The translations under genes were made by a program, and so were the position numbers. This document shows positions 54,061 through 63,280 of a stretch of 64,000 bases of DNA, one piece after another. The DNA is from Methanogenium cariaci JCM 10550 (lineage in GTDB: Archaea > Halobacteriota > Methanomicrobia > Methanomicrobiales > Methanomicrobiaceae). A model generated the notes under the pieces. That model did not search any database. It saw only the letters and a list, made by a program, of their open reading frames with translations, and was not told the origin of the DNA. The DNA lies in the NCBI RefSeq assembly GCF_001315945.1, contig NZ_BBBG01000008.1, positions 35,356-99,355 on the forward strand, in the 5' to 3' direction. Position 1 is the first letter of the stretch. Each line of letters starts with the position of its first letter.

Positions 54061-55074
54061 TTTAATATCCTCAATTCACATATTTATCCGAACATTTCGC
54101 CCATGTTTCCGATTCATTGAAAGTTTTTGAATTTTCATTGAATTGATTTACAATAAACATATATTATCTATTTAGATATGTTTTCCCATGTGAGAACTGT
54201 CTGTCATATTGGATAATGGATTCTGTTTTCCAACATCATTTCAGGGAAGCAAATATTATTTCGGCCAACCGTTTTTTTGAAAAGGAGGCAATCGTCATAA
54301 ATCCAGAATATCCTATAGCATCCACTCAACATTGTTAGCCAATATTTCCCTCTACCGCCCCCCCACTTAAAAAAGTCCAGCAACTTGTAAAGGTCTGTTG
54401 CTCAATCTTCGGCGCTATCTCGAACTGAAGAAAGTTCAGACATATACTATCTGGCTGGACTGATCCGTATATCATCGGAGCATAGATATGGTACGACCTG
54501 CGGTTGCCGTACTTCGAAAAACGGTTCTCCTTCTTGAAATCACTAATTTGCTTATAAATGGTAAGGAAGGCGATTGAGAGAACCTGCCTTTGGTGATCAG
54601 CTCATGCCACAGCTTCGCAATCTCACAGGGCTACTCTTAAGACATCTGTTTTGTCTCCCCCTCTTCTATTTTTCCATCACCACATTACCAACCGCACCCG
54701 CCTGTCCTCTTTCACTGTTTCTTCTGGACAGGGATTTACCCATTTAGTATTATAGAGGCTTTACCGCAGACTTCCTCGCACTTGGTGACATGCTTCAATC
54801 TGTTGTAGCCAGCACATTCGGGCATCAGCCCCCCCGCCTTCAGGGTGGGCAGTTCGATCCGACGTATTTTCTTCCACATTTTTCCAGTCTGAGAGGTCAC
54901 ATCCCTTCATAGTGGTGCACTTCGGAATGTAACACTCGCTACAGGATCTCCCTGACATGAACGAGGCACATCGTCTAGATCTTTTAGATCTTATTCCCCC
55001 AGATGGCAAAGAGGAGTTATTAATTAAAACTTAATGGTAATAGTTAATATTCAATTATTGTGGGGGGGTATTTT
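54061..55074 (-). pseudogene. Gene-poor kilobase with two decayed coding fragments
   Basis: No intact gene. On the minus strand an open stretch at 54335-54601 without start reads protein-like text (KQISDFKKENRFSKYGNRRS, YAPMIYGSVQPDSICLNFLQ) and stops after a G run. A second fragment, about 54736-55009, is cysteine-rich (CSECYIPKCTTMKGC, and in a shifted frame CAGYNRLKHVTKCEEVCGKA). I recognise neither; they may be pieces of one lost metalloprotein gene. The 54061-54300 end is AT-rich and should hold the promoter for the wecB operon. Taken as relics at the edge of the transferred island. Confidence 0.45.
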
Positions 55075-55643
55075 GTGGCATATGAAGATTTAGCAGTGTT
55101 TCGGGATATGGCGAAAGAGCAGGGTGCTGAAATTATAGAACAGATCTATACCGATGAAATTGTAACAGATTTTAGAACAACATACAAATGTATGACCTGT
55201 CTAAAATACGGGAAGAAACCCACCTGTCCCCCAAATATTCCAGACTTCGATTATTTTAACCGTCTAATTAATTCATATAAATATGGTCTATTAGTTGGAA
55301 AGTCATATCGCTATTCAGACGAAGAAGAATTTAAAAGAATCCGGGAAGAATCGGGTCCCCCGGGTTCAAGAGATTCTATTAACTCTGGAACGTCAGGCAT
55401 TTAAAAGAAATTATTATTGGGCAATTAGTTTCATTGGTGGATCATGCAGGGGGGGATGTAATGCATGCCCCCTCTGACAGTAGTATTTGTGTTAATCCTT
55501 CAAGAGGAAGAATTCCACTGGAAGCAACTGGAGTTGATGTAATCAAAACGTGTGAGGGGGGGAAGGGTATTAAAATAAGTCCATTCCCCCATCCTGTGGA
55601 GAATGGTCAATTGTTTAGAGTAGGTTTATTTTTATTGGAGTGA
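55075..55643 (+). CDS. DUF2284 predicted metal-binding protein (frame broken)
   Basis: GTG start with a G-rich ribosome-binding site 5 nt upstream. Chain: AYEDLAVFRDMAKEQGAEII, YKCMTCLKYGKKPTCPPNIP, YGLLVGKSYRYSDEEEFKRI, then after breaks EILLTLERQAFKRNYYWAIS, FIGGSCRGGCNACP, CVNPSRGRIPLEATGVDVIK, ending GQLFRVGLFLLE. The eight or so conserved cysteines (CxxC...CPP; CxxxCxxC; C before RxxxEAxGxD) define DUF2284, of unknown function and likely metal or Fe-S binding. Head of an AT-rich three-gene set with codon use (AGA, ATA, TTA) unlike its neighbours. About 188 aa. Confidence 0.8.
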
Positions 55644-55649
55644 GTGATT

Positions 55650-56281
55650 ATGAAAGTAGCAATAGTAACCGGTGCAAGCAGGGGGGGAATTGGCAGAGCT
55701 GTTGTAGATGAATTGAAAAGAAATGAGTATTTTGTCTATGAAGTAAGCAAAAAAATTGTGATGTTACAAATATTGACTCAATTAAAGGGTTCATGTCAAA
55801 TGTTAAAAATGTAGATGTATTAGTAAATTGCGCCGGTAGAAGTCATTTAGGGTATATTGAAGACATAAGTGAAGAGGATATATACTCATGTTTTGATACC
55901 AATGCTTTAGGAACAATGAGGTTTTGTAAGGCAGTATTACCAATAATGAAAAATCAGAAAAATGGATATATAATTAATATTGGCTCATTAAGGGGAATTG
56001 AATGCTGTAAAGGGAAAGCTGCATATTCAATGAGTAAATTTGCAGTGAGGGCTTTCTCAAATACCTTAGGCTTAGAAGTAAAAAAGTATGGAATTAATGT
56101 AACTTGTATAAATCCAGGTTTTGTCTATACAGATTTAATTAAATATCGCATAGCTAAAGAAAACTTAAAGCCAGAAGATATTATCCAACCTTCTGATATC
56201 GCTAAAACGATAATGTACTTGTTAAGTCTTTCAAATGGTGCAACAATATCTGAATTGAATATGGGAGATGTGTGGGAATGA
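55650..56281 (+). CDS. Short-chain dehydrogenase/reductase (frame broken)
   Basis: MKVAIVTGASRGGIGRAVVD holds TGxxxGIG with one extra glycine from a 7-G run. After a break at about 55755 come VDVLVNCAGRSHLGYIEDIS (NAG motif as NCAG), YIINIGSLRGIECCKG (catalytic Ser), AAYSMSKFAVRAFSN (catalytic Tyr and Lys), INVTCINPGFVYTDL. Classical SDR of about 208 aa; substrate unknown. Strongly AT-rich. Its TGA overlaps the next gene's ATG (ATGA). With the nucleotidyltransferase it may make a CDP- or NDP-activated group, as SDR-cytidylyltransferase pairs do in teichoic acid synthesis, but that is inference. Confidence 0.85.
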
Positions 56282-56979
56282 ATGTAATTATTTTGGCTGC
56301 TGGAATAGGTTCTCGATTGTATCCATTAACTAAAAATACTCCTAAATGTTTATTGAAAATTAATGATGATGAAACGATATTGGGAAGAACACTCTCTATT
56401 ATAAAAGATGGTGCGCCCGAATTTCACATAAGAATTATTGCTGGTTTTAATGCAAATCAGATTATTGAAAAATATGATGATATTGAGATTATAGTAAACC
56501 CATTCTTCAGAATTACGAATAGTATTGCTTCATTATGGTTTTCAAAAGATTTGTTGTCAGATGAAGTGATCATCATAAATGCTGACGTATGTTTCAATGA
56601 CAATATTTTTAAAATGATCTGTGATTGTAATAAAGAAAATTTTGTTGTATTAGATAGTTCGAAAAATTGTACAGATGCAGATTATAAAATTGTCGTTAAA
56701 GACGATTTTGTTACTGACATGGGAAAATCAATTCCTTTTGACAATTATTCTGGTGAATATGCTGGAATAACTCACTTAAATAAAGAAGGTGCAATACATC
56801 TGAGGAATAAACTTGAAGAAAAGCTATCTCGTGAAGAATATGACACTTGGTATGAAACTGCAATTTGTGAATTAATAAAGGAAAACTGTCTTAAAGTATC
56901 CGTTTTGGATATTGCCGGACAAAATTGGATTGAAGTTGATAGTGAAAATGAATTAATATATGCTCAAAAATATCTATAG
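56278..56979 (+). CDS. Sugar/choline-phosphate nucleotidyltransferase (LicC-like)
   Basis: 234 aa intact. MNVIILAAGIGSRLYPLTKN, TPKCLLKINDDETIL is the NTP-transferase signature GxGxR...K; IIAGFNANQIIEKYDDIEII, NPFFRITNSIASLWFSKDLL (the TNxxSL found in LicC-type cytidylyltransferases), VIIINADVCFNDNIF with the metal-binding Asp, and a late WYETAICELIKE. Activates a phosphorylated alcohol or sugar with CTP. Fits the CDP-glycerol-type transferase at 48844, although that gene is on the other strand 6 kb away. AT-rich and free of long G/C runs, hence unbroken. Confidence 0.85.
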   Translation: MNVIILAAGIGSRLYPLTKNTPKCLLKINDDETILGRTLSIIKDGAPEFHIRIIAGFNANQIIEKYDDIEIIVNPFFRITNSIASLWFSKDLLSDEVIIINADVCFNDNIFKMICDCNKENFVVLDSSKNCTDADYKIVVKDDFVTDMGKSIPFDNYSGEYAGITHLNKEGAIHLRNKLEEKLSREEYDTWYETAICELIKENCLKVSVLDIAGQNWIEVDSENELIYAQKYL

Positions 56980-56984
56980 AGGAT

Positions 56985-57227
56985 TTCTACAGAACCACTA
57001 TTTTTATTCGGTTGAGCTTCGAATTCCTCGATTCGTGCTTCAAGTTATTCTATCTTTTTGGCCTGTTGCTGGATGAGAACTGATTGTTTCTCAACGATAG
57101 CATATAGCTCAAGAATGATATTTGTTGCACCTTTAGGATCGGTCGAAACGAAATGTAATACTTTGTCCCGATCTTTAAATAAGGCTATTATATTTTTATT
57201 TGAGTTTATAATATATGGATCAAACAC
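56985..57227 (-). mobile_element. IS66-like transposase N-terminal remnant
   Basis: On the minus strand KGATNIILELYAIVEKQSVL, IQQQAKKIE, a TAA stop, then LEARIEEFEAQPNKNSGS in the same frame. The coiled 'E.Q..xIxxLEARIxELEAxxxKNS' leader is characteristic of IS66-family transposases just before the conserved SSKPPS region, which is absent. The element is cut off against the 3' end of the nucleotidyltransferase gene. It marks the right edge of the AT-rich island. Confidence 0.6.
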
Positions 57228-57246
57228 TTTTCATCGGGGGGGTAAA

Positions 57247-57404
57247 TTGTGTTGTGGGGGGGGAATAGTTACGAAGATTCTTCTAGGCGCAGTGCTAAAA
57301 CAATTATTGTAGGAAACTGCACAGCAACTTATGACAACAAGGGAGTGAAGGAGATACCAAATCTGTTGTGCCACCGTGTCGATGCCTCTGGAGATTCCTG
57401 CTGA
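57247..57404 (+). CDS. Candidate small cysteine-containing protein (one run correction)
   Basis: If the eight-G run is really six, a TTG start gives about 51 aa: MCCGGNSYEDSSRRSAKTII, VGNCTATYDNKGVKEIPNLL, CHRVDASGDSC, with five cysteines and ending at TGA 57402-57404. A G-rich ribosome-binding stretch lies 4-10 nt upstream, as for the DUF2284 gene. I recognise no family. It could equally be the relic 3' end of a lost gene. It precedes the pyruvyl-transferase gene by 28 bp. Confidence 0.35.
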
Positions 57405-57432
57405 TATAATCTTTAGAGAGGAGAAAATAGGG

Positions 57433-58396
57433 ATGCGTATATTGTATTATAACAATTGTTGGTTCACAAATGTAGGTGAAGCGTTTATTGATATCGGTGC
57501 GATGGAGTTGCTACGTCAAGCGGTTCCCGATGTTCGAATTGCCAATATCAGTAACATGTCCTCGTATTATGTAAAGAATATTCCGCGAGGAAAATTAATG
57601 CGTCCGATCCGTTATTTCCTGGATAGAACACCTTTCATTCCAGAGCATAGCATATATTCAGCAGCACGAGATTTTGATGCAGATGTTGTTGTGATGGCAG
57701 GAATGATTGCGACACGTGAATTCCTAGCGGCTGGGAGCTGCGCAATGATTCGCAAGCTTGCCGAGCGGGGGAGTGCGTGTCGTTCTTATTGGTGTTGGAG
57801 GCGTTGAGTATTCCGAAAAAGAGTATGCACCTTTTCGCAGGTTCCTTCACGATGTCAATGTAGCCGGAGTGATTTCACGCGATCCGCAAACGTGGGATAA
57901 TTATCAGAATGATGTTCCTTTCTGTTTTCCAGGAGTAGATTGTGCATTTTGGGTTTCTGATGCCTATGACCCACGTGGTTTTGCCCGAAATGAATATGAT
58001 CTCGTATCATTCTGTCGATCGAAAGAACCGAAGATATTCAAAAACTGGCCCCCCCGAGATATTATTCGTCCTTATCATTTCCAGAGTAGTGCGAATTTAT
58101 CTCACTTACGGAAGAATATGCTAATTTCTGACAGTCCATACGATTATTTAACCGTCTATGCCAACGCTCATGAAGTACATACCGATTTGGTGCATGGGGC
58201 GATTGCAAGTCTAGTTTATGGTGTTCCTGTCAAGTATTATCACGACAGTCCACGTTCGCAAGTATTTCAATCTTTTGATGAATTAACTACAGACAATGAA
58301 GGTTTTATGCAGATTTCTGAGTCCCATCGAGAACAAAAAAATCTCAAATGCTTACACACATTCGCACGATATTGGAATCGATATGAATACATATAA
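57433..58396 (+). CDS. Polysaccharide pyruvyl transferase family protein (one frame break)
   Basis: Starts MRILYYNNCWFTNVGEAFID with GAGGAG 9-14 nt upstream. The 'NxGD/E-x-l' opening, AARDFDADVVVMAGMIAT, then after a break at about 57775 VRVVLIGVGGVEYSEKEYAP, GVISRDPQTWDNY, CFPGVDCAFWVSDAYD, YLTVYANAHEVHTDLVHGAI, ASLVYGVPVKYYHDSPRSQV follow PF04230 (H-x3-E...HGAI active region). About 320 aa. Adds pyruvate ketals to sugars or a related step in the surface glycan. Last recognisable gene of the locus; 58397-58662 has no gene. Confidence 0.8.
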
Positions 58397-58662
58397 CGCC
58401 AAGAAGATCCGGGGCTTCATCCCGCTTGATGTGATTGATGTGCAGAACGGGGGAATATGTGGGTGAGGATGATATCGTGCGCTTTGATGATGATTTTGAG
58501 TGGGAGTGAATCACTGTTATAATCTCATATTCTTTTTGACCGTTGGTTTGAACAGAATCGTTTCAGGGGGTATTTTTTCTCTGAAGGTCGTCAACGGTTA
58601 TCTTCTTATTTTAGTGTATAGATAAACCGGGGCACCCGCCCGCACCTGACAACACCAAAACC

Positions 58663-59672
58663 TCACCCCCCCAACTCAACATGCCCCCCCCGTCCCGCCT
58701 CAGTAACCTCCCTCCCCCCCCTGTGGCGTCCTCTTAATAAATCCAATCTGAATCAGATACGGCTCGTAGACCTCTTCCACCGTTCGCACCTCTTCTCCAA
58801 TCGCTATTGCAATCGTCCTGACCCCCCCCACCGGCCGCCGCTGAAGTCATGGGCAATCACCGAGAGAATCTTCCGGTCGACGTTGTCAAGGCCCAGGGAG
58901 TCGATCCCGAGCATGGTCAGCGCAAGGTCTGCCGTCCTTTTGTCAATGCTGCCGTCCTCCCTGACCAGTGCGAAATCACGCACCCGCCGGAGCAGACGGT
59001 TTGCAATCCGGGGTGTCCCGCGGCTTCGCTGTGCAATTTCCTGTGCACCGTCCCCCCCGGTGATCGGCGTCTGCATGATGGCAGCGCTCCTGAGCACAAT
59101 CTTCACGAGATCGGCCGCCTCGTAGAGGGTGAGGCGGAATATGAAACCAAACCGGTCTCGCAGCGGAGAGCCCAGGAGCCCGACCTTTGTTGTCGCACCA
59201 ATTAGGGTGAACTCCTCCAGGGGGAGCTGCACCGAACGTGCCCCCCCGGGCCTTCGCCGATCATCACGTCAATGCAGGCGTCCTCCATCGCCGGGTAGAG
59301 AATCTCCTCGACCACCGGGTTCAGCCGGTGAATCTCATCAATGAAGAGCACATCCCCCCCCTGCGAGAGCGCCGTCAACTGGGCGGCAAGGTCGCCGGGC
59401 TTGTCCAGCACCGGGCCGGTGGTGCTCCGGATGGCCACGCCCATCTCCCGGGCGACAATCTGGGCGAGCGTCGTCTTCCCGAGGCCGGGCGGCCCGGAGA
59501 AGAGGATGTGGTCAAGGGTCTCTCCCCCCCGTCTCTTCGCCGCCGCGATGGCGATGGCAAGGGTCTCTTTGATCTGCGCCTGACCCACAAACTCGTCGAA
59601 GTGTGCCGGCCGGATGGTGATGTCGTCCGGCTCTTCAGTCAAAAGTGCGGGGGAAGGGAGTCTCTCATTCAT
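58663..59672 (-). CDS. ruvB: Holliday junction branch-migration helicase RuvB (frame broken)
   Basis: [38 protein letters not shown], Walker [41 protein letters not shown] (Walker B), [39 protein letters not shown] (sensor I and arginine finger area), [20 protein letters not shown], and the winged-helix end with [33 protein letters not shown]. About 335 aa, normal for RuvB. Breaks at 59245, 58830 and 58730. Ring motor driving branch migration with RuvA; bacterial in type, kept by several Methanomicrobiales. Confidence 0.95.
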
Positions 59673-59676
59673 CGTA

Positions 59677-60266
59677 TCAGTGCTCCCGCAGGCGGGCCAG
59701 AGCCGCACGTATCAGGTTCTGCACCGTCGGGTCGGAAATGGGCTGGGCAGCGTCGACTGCCTCCTGCGCCTCCCGCGGGGTAAACCCGAGGGAGATGAGG
59801 GCGCTCACCGCGTCACCGGCCTCTGCCGATTTTTTGTTGCCGGTGGGGGTTCCGGTGTGCTTCTTCATCTTGTCCTTGAGTTCCAGAATCAGACGCTTGG
59901 CACTCTTCTGCCCGATGCCCGGTATCCGGGTGAGCACCTTTTCATCGTCACTGACAATCGCGATGGCAAAATCCGCAAAAGAGATCTGGGAGAGAATGTT
60001 CATCGCAATCTGGGGGGGCCGATGCCTGAGACACTGATCAGTATCCGGAAGAGTTCCAGCTCACTTGGGTAGAGAAACCCGTAGAGCTGAATGTCATCAT
60101 CACGGACGGCCATGTGGGTGTGCACCCGGACGGGGGGGCCTGCGGTCTGTTGGATGCTCTGCAGTGCGGGCTGGGTGACCTGCACCCGGTAGCCGATACC
60201 GCCGACATCTATTACCACCCACCGGTCTCCGGTGGATGCCAGTTCTCCTGAAAGATGAGCTATCAT
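59677..60266 (-). CDS. ruvA: Holliday junction-binding protein RuvA (one frame break)
   Basis: [39 protein letters not shown] (OB fold), [40 protein letters not shown] (first helix-hairpin-helix, broken at about 60014), [20 protein letters not shown] (second hairpin) and the C-terminal RuvB-contact domain [18 protein letters not shown]. About 196 aa. Start set at the ATG giving MIAHLSGEL. It binds the four-way junction and loads RuvB. Starts 1 bp after ruvC ends and is followed by ruvB after 4 bp. Confidence 0.95.
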
Positions 60267-60267
60267 A

Positions 60268-60741
60268 TTATCGCATCGTATGTATGTGGCAGAGAGCGAC
60301 CGCAAGGCCGTCTGCAGCATCGTCCGGGCGGGGGATTTCCTGCAGCCGGAGGAGCCTGCGCATCATCTCCTGCACCTGGTGTTTGTCGGCACGTCCCGAT
60401 CCGGTGACTGCCTGTTTGATCTGGTTAGGCGTGTACTCTGCGATCGGAATATCTCGCTCTTCAACGGCGAGGAGCAAAACACCCCGTGCCTCACTCACCT
60501 GCATCGCAGAGGTGGTGTTCCGGGAGAAGAATAGTTGTTCAATGGCGACGCATGCCGGGTTGTAGTCATCGAGAACCTGCGAGATTGTCTCATAGATCTC
60601 CCGCAGACGTCGGGACTGGCTCAGGCTGCTTTTGGTCTCAATGCAGCCATAGGCCAGCGGGGTCGGATACCGGTTGGTTCGTTCAAGTACCCCCCCATAC
60701 CCGACCCGTGCAATACCCGGATCAATCCCGACAACAATCAT
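60268..60741 (-). CDS. ruvC: Crossover junction endodeoxyribonuclease RuvC
   Basis: 157 aa intact: MIVVGIDPGIARVGYGGVLE holds the first catalytic Asp (extra Gly from a 7-base run), CVAIEQLFFSRNTTSAMQVS the Glu, and PDDAADGLAVALCHIHTM the last two acidic residues. ARGVLLLAVEERDIPIAEYT and TPNQIKQAVTGSGRADKHQV are strong family motifs. Dimeric resolvase that cuts the junction moved by RuvAB. First gene of the ruvC-ruvA-ruvB operon. Confidence 0.96.
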   Translation of the reverse strand: MIVVGIDPGIARVGYGGVLERTNRYPTPLAYGCIETKSSLSQSRRLREIYETISQVLDDYNPACVAIEQLFFSRNTTSAMQVSEARGVLLLAVEERDIPIAEYTPNQIKQAVTGSGRADKHQVQEMMRRLLRLQEIPRPDDAADGLAVALCHIHTMR

Positions 60742-60894
60742 GTTTTATCCTGGAGCAGAGGGCCCCCCCTGCCTTTCTCATGAATGTTCCGTTCTTATGA
60801 TAGATACCTATTGTCATGAGTTCCGGACGCGGTTTGGGTGATAGAGACAGAGATCACTATAACAAACGCGTTACTAACAAATGTGTTCGTGATC

Positions 60895-60978
60895 ATGTGG
60901 CGCTATTATGTGCTGGAAGACCCTGCCTTTGAACGATGGATGAAGGAGATGATTCCGGGGGGGTACCCCCTCAACTGA
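60895..60978 (+). CDS. Candidate micro-ORF
   Basis: ATG to TGA gives 27 residues: MWRYYVLEDPAFERWMKEMI, PGGYPLN. It is aromatic and acidic, without a known family. It lies in the 305-bp gap 60742-61046, between the ruvC start (divergent) and the end of the pRiA4b-like gene. No strong ribosome-binding site is seen. Possibly chance; nothing else is recognisable in the gap except the expected ruv promoter. Confidence 0.25.
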   Translation: MWRYYVLEDPAFERWMKEMIPGGYPLN

Positions 60979-61046
60979 TATCAGACTGCAAACCGGATGG
61001 CACAACTGCTCCGGTTGTTTTGGTGTCAGCTGTCACAGCCTACGAT

Positions 61047-62660
61047 TCAGTCCTGTTCTTTTGGACCACATTCTGCGAGACGTTTTTTCAGCGCCGTCAC
61101 CTTGTTGCGGATGGACGAGAGTTCGAGATCAAAGAATCCGGCGATCTCCTGCGGCAGGGTGGAGCCGCTCTTTCCCCGTCCGATGAGCCTTCATTCTGGC
61201 ATGCCATATAGACGATGGCCGCACTCCAGAGCACTCCGCCTCCCCCCCGGGAGAGCGGTGCGTCAGGATGGGTGATCAGCACACTCAGTATCTCCCGGCA
61301 GCGCTGGGGGACGCGTTCATCATCAATCTGGGCGCAGAACTCTTCGCATCTGTTGTTGGTCATCAACACCCGCATGCTGCCTCCTTTGAAATCATCCATG
61401 CCTGCCATGAAGATATCTTCAGCCGTGGTGTCGCATTCAGCCATCGGCATGGCATCCGGGTTGTCAGAGTCCTGCCCGTTCAGGGCGTCCCTCTGTTTCC
61501 GTACGATCTCCTGGAAGAGAGGTTCTGTCTCCTGCAATTCGGTGATCATGGCTGCGGTATCCTGGTGTCTGCCCACTTTTTCGATAAAGGTAAGGAACCG
61601 GCAGAGAACGGGGGACGGTCTCCTCCAGCCATTCGTCCGGGAGGGCCGGGTTCTGCGCCGTGTCTTTCAGCAGAGTGGTGCGTATGAGCGGGGCGTCCCA
61701 GTCTTCGATCTTCTTTTCGTAATAGCCATACACCATGGTGGAGCAGGTCATCACGATCTCTTCTGCAAGGATGGCTGCCTCATCTCCGTATGCGGTCCGT
61801 TCCTCTTCGATGAATGCCTTGATCTCATCCCCGATATCTGTAGATACTGCGTTGATCATGTCGACCACGATTTCATCATCCAGTGGCTGGTCGTCCTGTG
61901 GTACCTGGTCTTTCTCCTGGTATTCCCGGATATATGTCATGAACTGCTGAATGTCCGGGGGGGAGAGGAGTTCGTCCACGTTCCATCCCGGAGGATACCA
62001 CTTGATTGCGGCATTCGTATCTTCCTGATAGTCCCATGCCCCCCCGTTTCGGGGGGAGTTGTCGATGTGACGGATGTACCCGTCTTCAACAGGTTTGATA
62101 CAATGCATGCAGAAGTATCCCCGGGGGGGTGATTCCTCTCCGGAATAGGTCACCGAGAAATCCGCTTTCTCTCCGCAGAGACTACAGGTAAACGAAGGCC
62201 GGAGGTTTCGTGCGATGAGGCAGACCTGCTCTTCCGGTGGCATCACCGGTGTTACGCCCAGTACCTTGAGTTTGAGTTCGGTTGTGGACTCAAAATCGTA
62301 CTCGTAGTAGAACAGACTTCCTGTCTTGATCAGATCGGCAAGGGGGGGGACGGCCATCTCGGTATCGGTGTTCAGGTAGGTCTCATTCCCTACGACAAAT
62401 GCGCTGAGGTGGTCGCCGCCCTTTACCCATACGTCCTTTATCAGACATTCGAGATCGCTGAGCAGGGTGTTCTGCCGTGCGAGCACCGTCAGCCAGTAGG
62501 CGGGGTTGTGCCGGTCTTCGATCCTGATGATAAAGGACGGGAGTAATCCCACGGGCCATCCGGATGACTGAAGACAGTGCTCACCGTGCCGCAGGGCCAT
62601 TTTCTTACTTACCGCTGCCTTGCACAGCAGGCAGGTGCCGGGTCTGTTTCGTGGGGTCAT
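61047..62660 (-). CDS. Plasmid pRiA4b ORF-3-like protein with C-terminal DUF6398-like domain (frame broken)
   Basis: N-terminal CxxC zinc motif (RPGTCLLCKAAVSKKMALRH), then the ORF-3 domain: FIIRIEDRHNPAYWLTVLAR, LSDLECLIKDVWVKGGDHLS, LIKTGSLFYYEYDFESTTEL, KLKVLGVTPVM. A second zinc knuckle (FTCSLCGEKADFSVTYSGEE, GYFCMHC) and an acidic helical middle follow. After a break at about 61610 the C-terminus has TNNRCEEFCAQIDDERVPQR, VLWSAAIVYMACQNEG, and after another change LPQEIAGFFDLELSSIRNKV, a helix-turn-helix. About 535 aa. This family is frequent on mobile elements; function unknown, perhaps nucleic-acid binding. Confidence 0.8.
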
Positions 62661-62781
62661 CCATACAGGTTGGCTTTGATTAAAGTTTAATGATGCGTTA
62701 TTTTTACTCTGTTGAAGGCTGATTTTTGGGTGTTATGGAGAAAAAAGGCAGGAAGCACGCGGCTTTCGTTGCCGGAGTGTA

Positions 62782-63010
62782 GTATATAACAGACGGGTTG
62801 AGTCCGGCCGTATGATAGTGCGCACAATCCTACCGGCACCTGTCTTGCTGGTACGGACCGGTAGGTGATGCTGGACAGAGTTACGACGAACTGCTTTCCG
62901 GTATGGTCCGTCGCGAGCGGGACTACCGGGACGGGAAAACGATCACTGAGATTGACCGTGCCGGAGAATTTGTTGCCTTTGACCCGGAAAATATCATGAT
63001 GGGCGAGTGA
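62782..63010 (+). pseudogene. VapB-like antitoxin remnant with its promoter
   Basis: A TATA box GTATATAAC (62782-62790) stands 22-30 bp before an ATG at 62812 (MIVRTILPAPV), a leaderless layout. That frame stops after 18 codons. A shift of one base leads to GQSYDELLSGMVRRERDYRD, GKTITEIDRAGEFVAFDPEN, ending IMMGE at 63010. 'GxSYDExLxxMVR' is a hallmark of small archaeal VapB-type antitoxins with a ribbon-helix-helix start. The shift is not at a G/C homopolymer, so true decay is likely. No PIN toxin follows in recognisable form. Confidence 0.5.
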
Positions 63011-63029
63011 CACAGCAGAGGCGTGGGAG

Positions 63030-63245
63030 GTGAAAATCAGTCCGGAGAATGATATAATCACTCCCTTACCCATTGGTTCAAATAGATTCCATGTGGAACA
63101 TCCATTTGGATCATTGCTTTCCTGCCCGGAGGTGATTCATAATGACATTGATGCCTATATTGAGACGGACGAGAGAAATAAATTGGCGGGAGTTCTGGCA
63201 GGGCAGTCCCCCCCACTCAACATTGCATTCCTCCAGTGCATATAA
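63030..63245 (+). CDS. Hypothetical protein after the antitoxin remnant
   Basis: A GTG start gives 71 aa: MKISPENDIITPLPIGSNRF, HVEHPFGSLLSCPEVIHNDI, ... LNIAFLQCI. It is preceded by GGGAGG and 19 bp after the antitoxin remnant. I recognise no family. It could be a real small gene or a relic of the antitoxin's lost partner; its TAA overlaps the next promoter's TATA box. Confidence 0.35.
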   Translation: MKISPENDIITPLPIGSNRFHVEHPFGSLLSCPEVIHNDIDAYIETDERNKLAGVLAGQSPPLNIAFLQCI

Positions 63246-63247
63246 AT
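63237..63247 (+). promoter_or_regulatory. Promoter of the terminal membrane-protein pair
   Basis: GCATATAAATAGG is a strong archaeal TATA box about 35-40 bp before the GTG at 63281, giving a very short leader. It is the clearest promoter in the right end of the window and starts the two-gene unit that continues past 64000. Confidence 0.6.
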
Positions 63248-63280
63248 AGGTTGGCTCCACTAAATCTATAATACTTTAGC

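Noticed and set aside
62687..63073. 128-codon frame on the minus strand
   Set aside because: It runs opposite to the antitoxin-like text GQSYDELLSGMVRRERDYRD and shows no family features; shadow frame.
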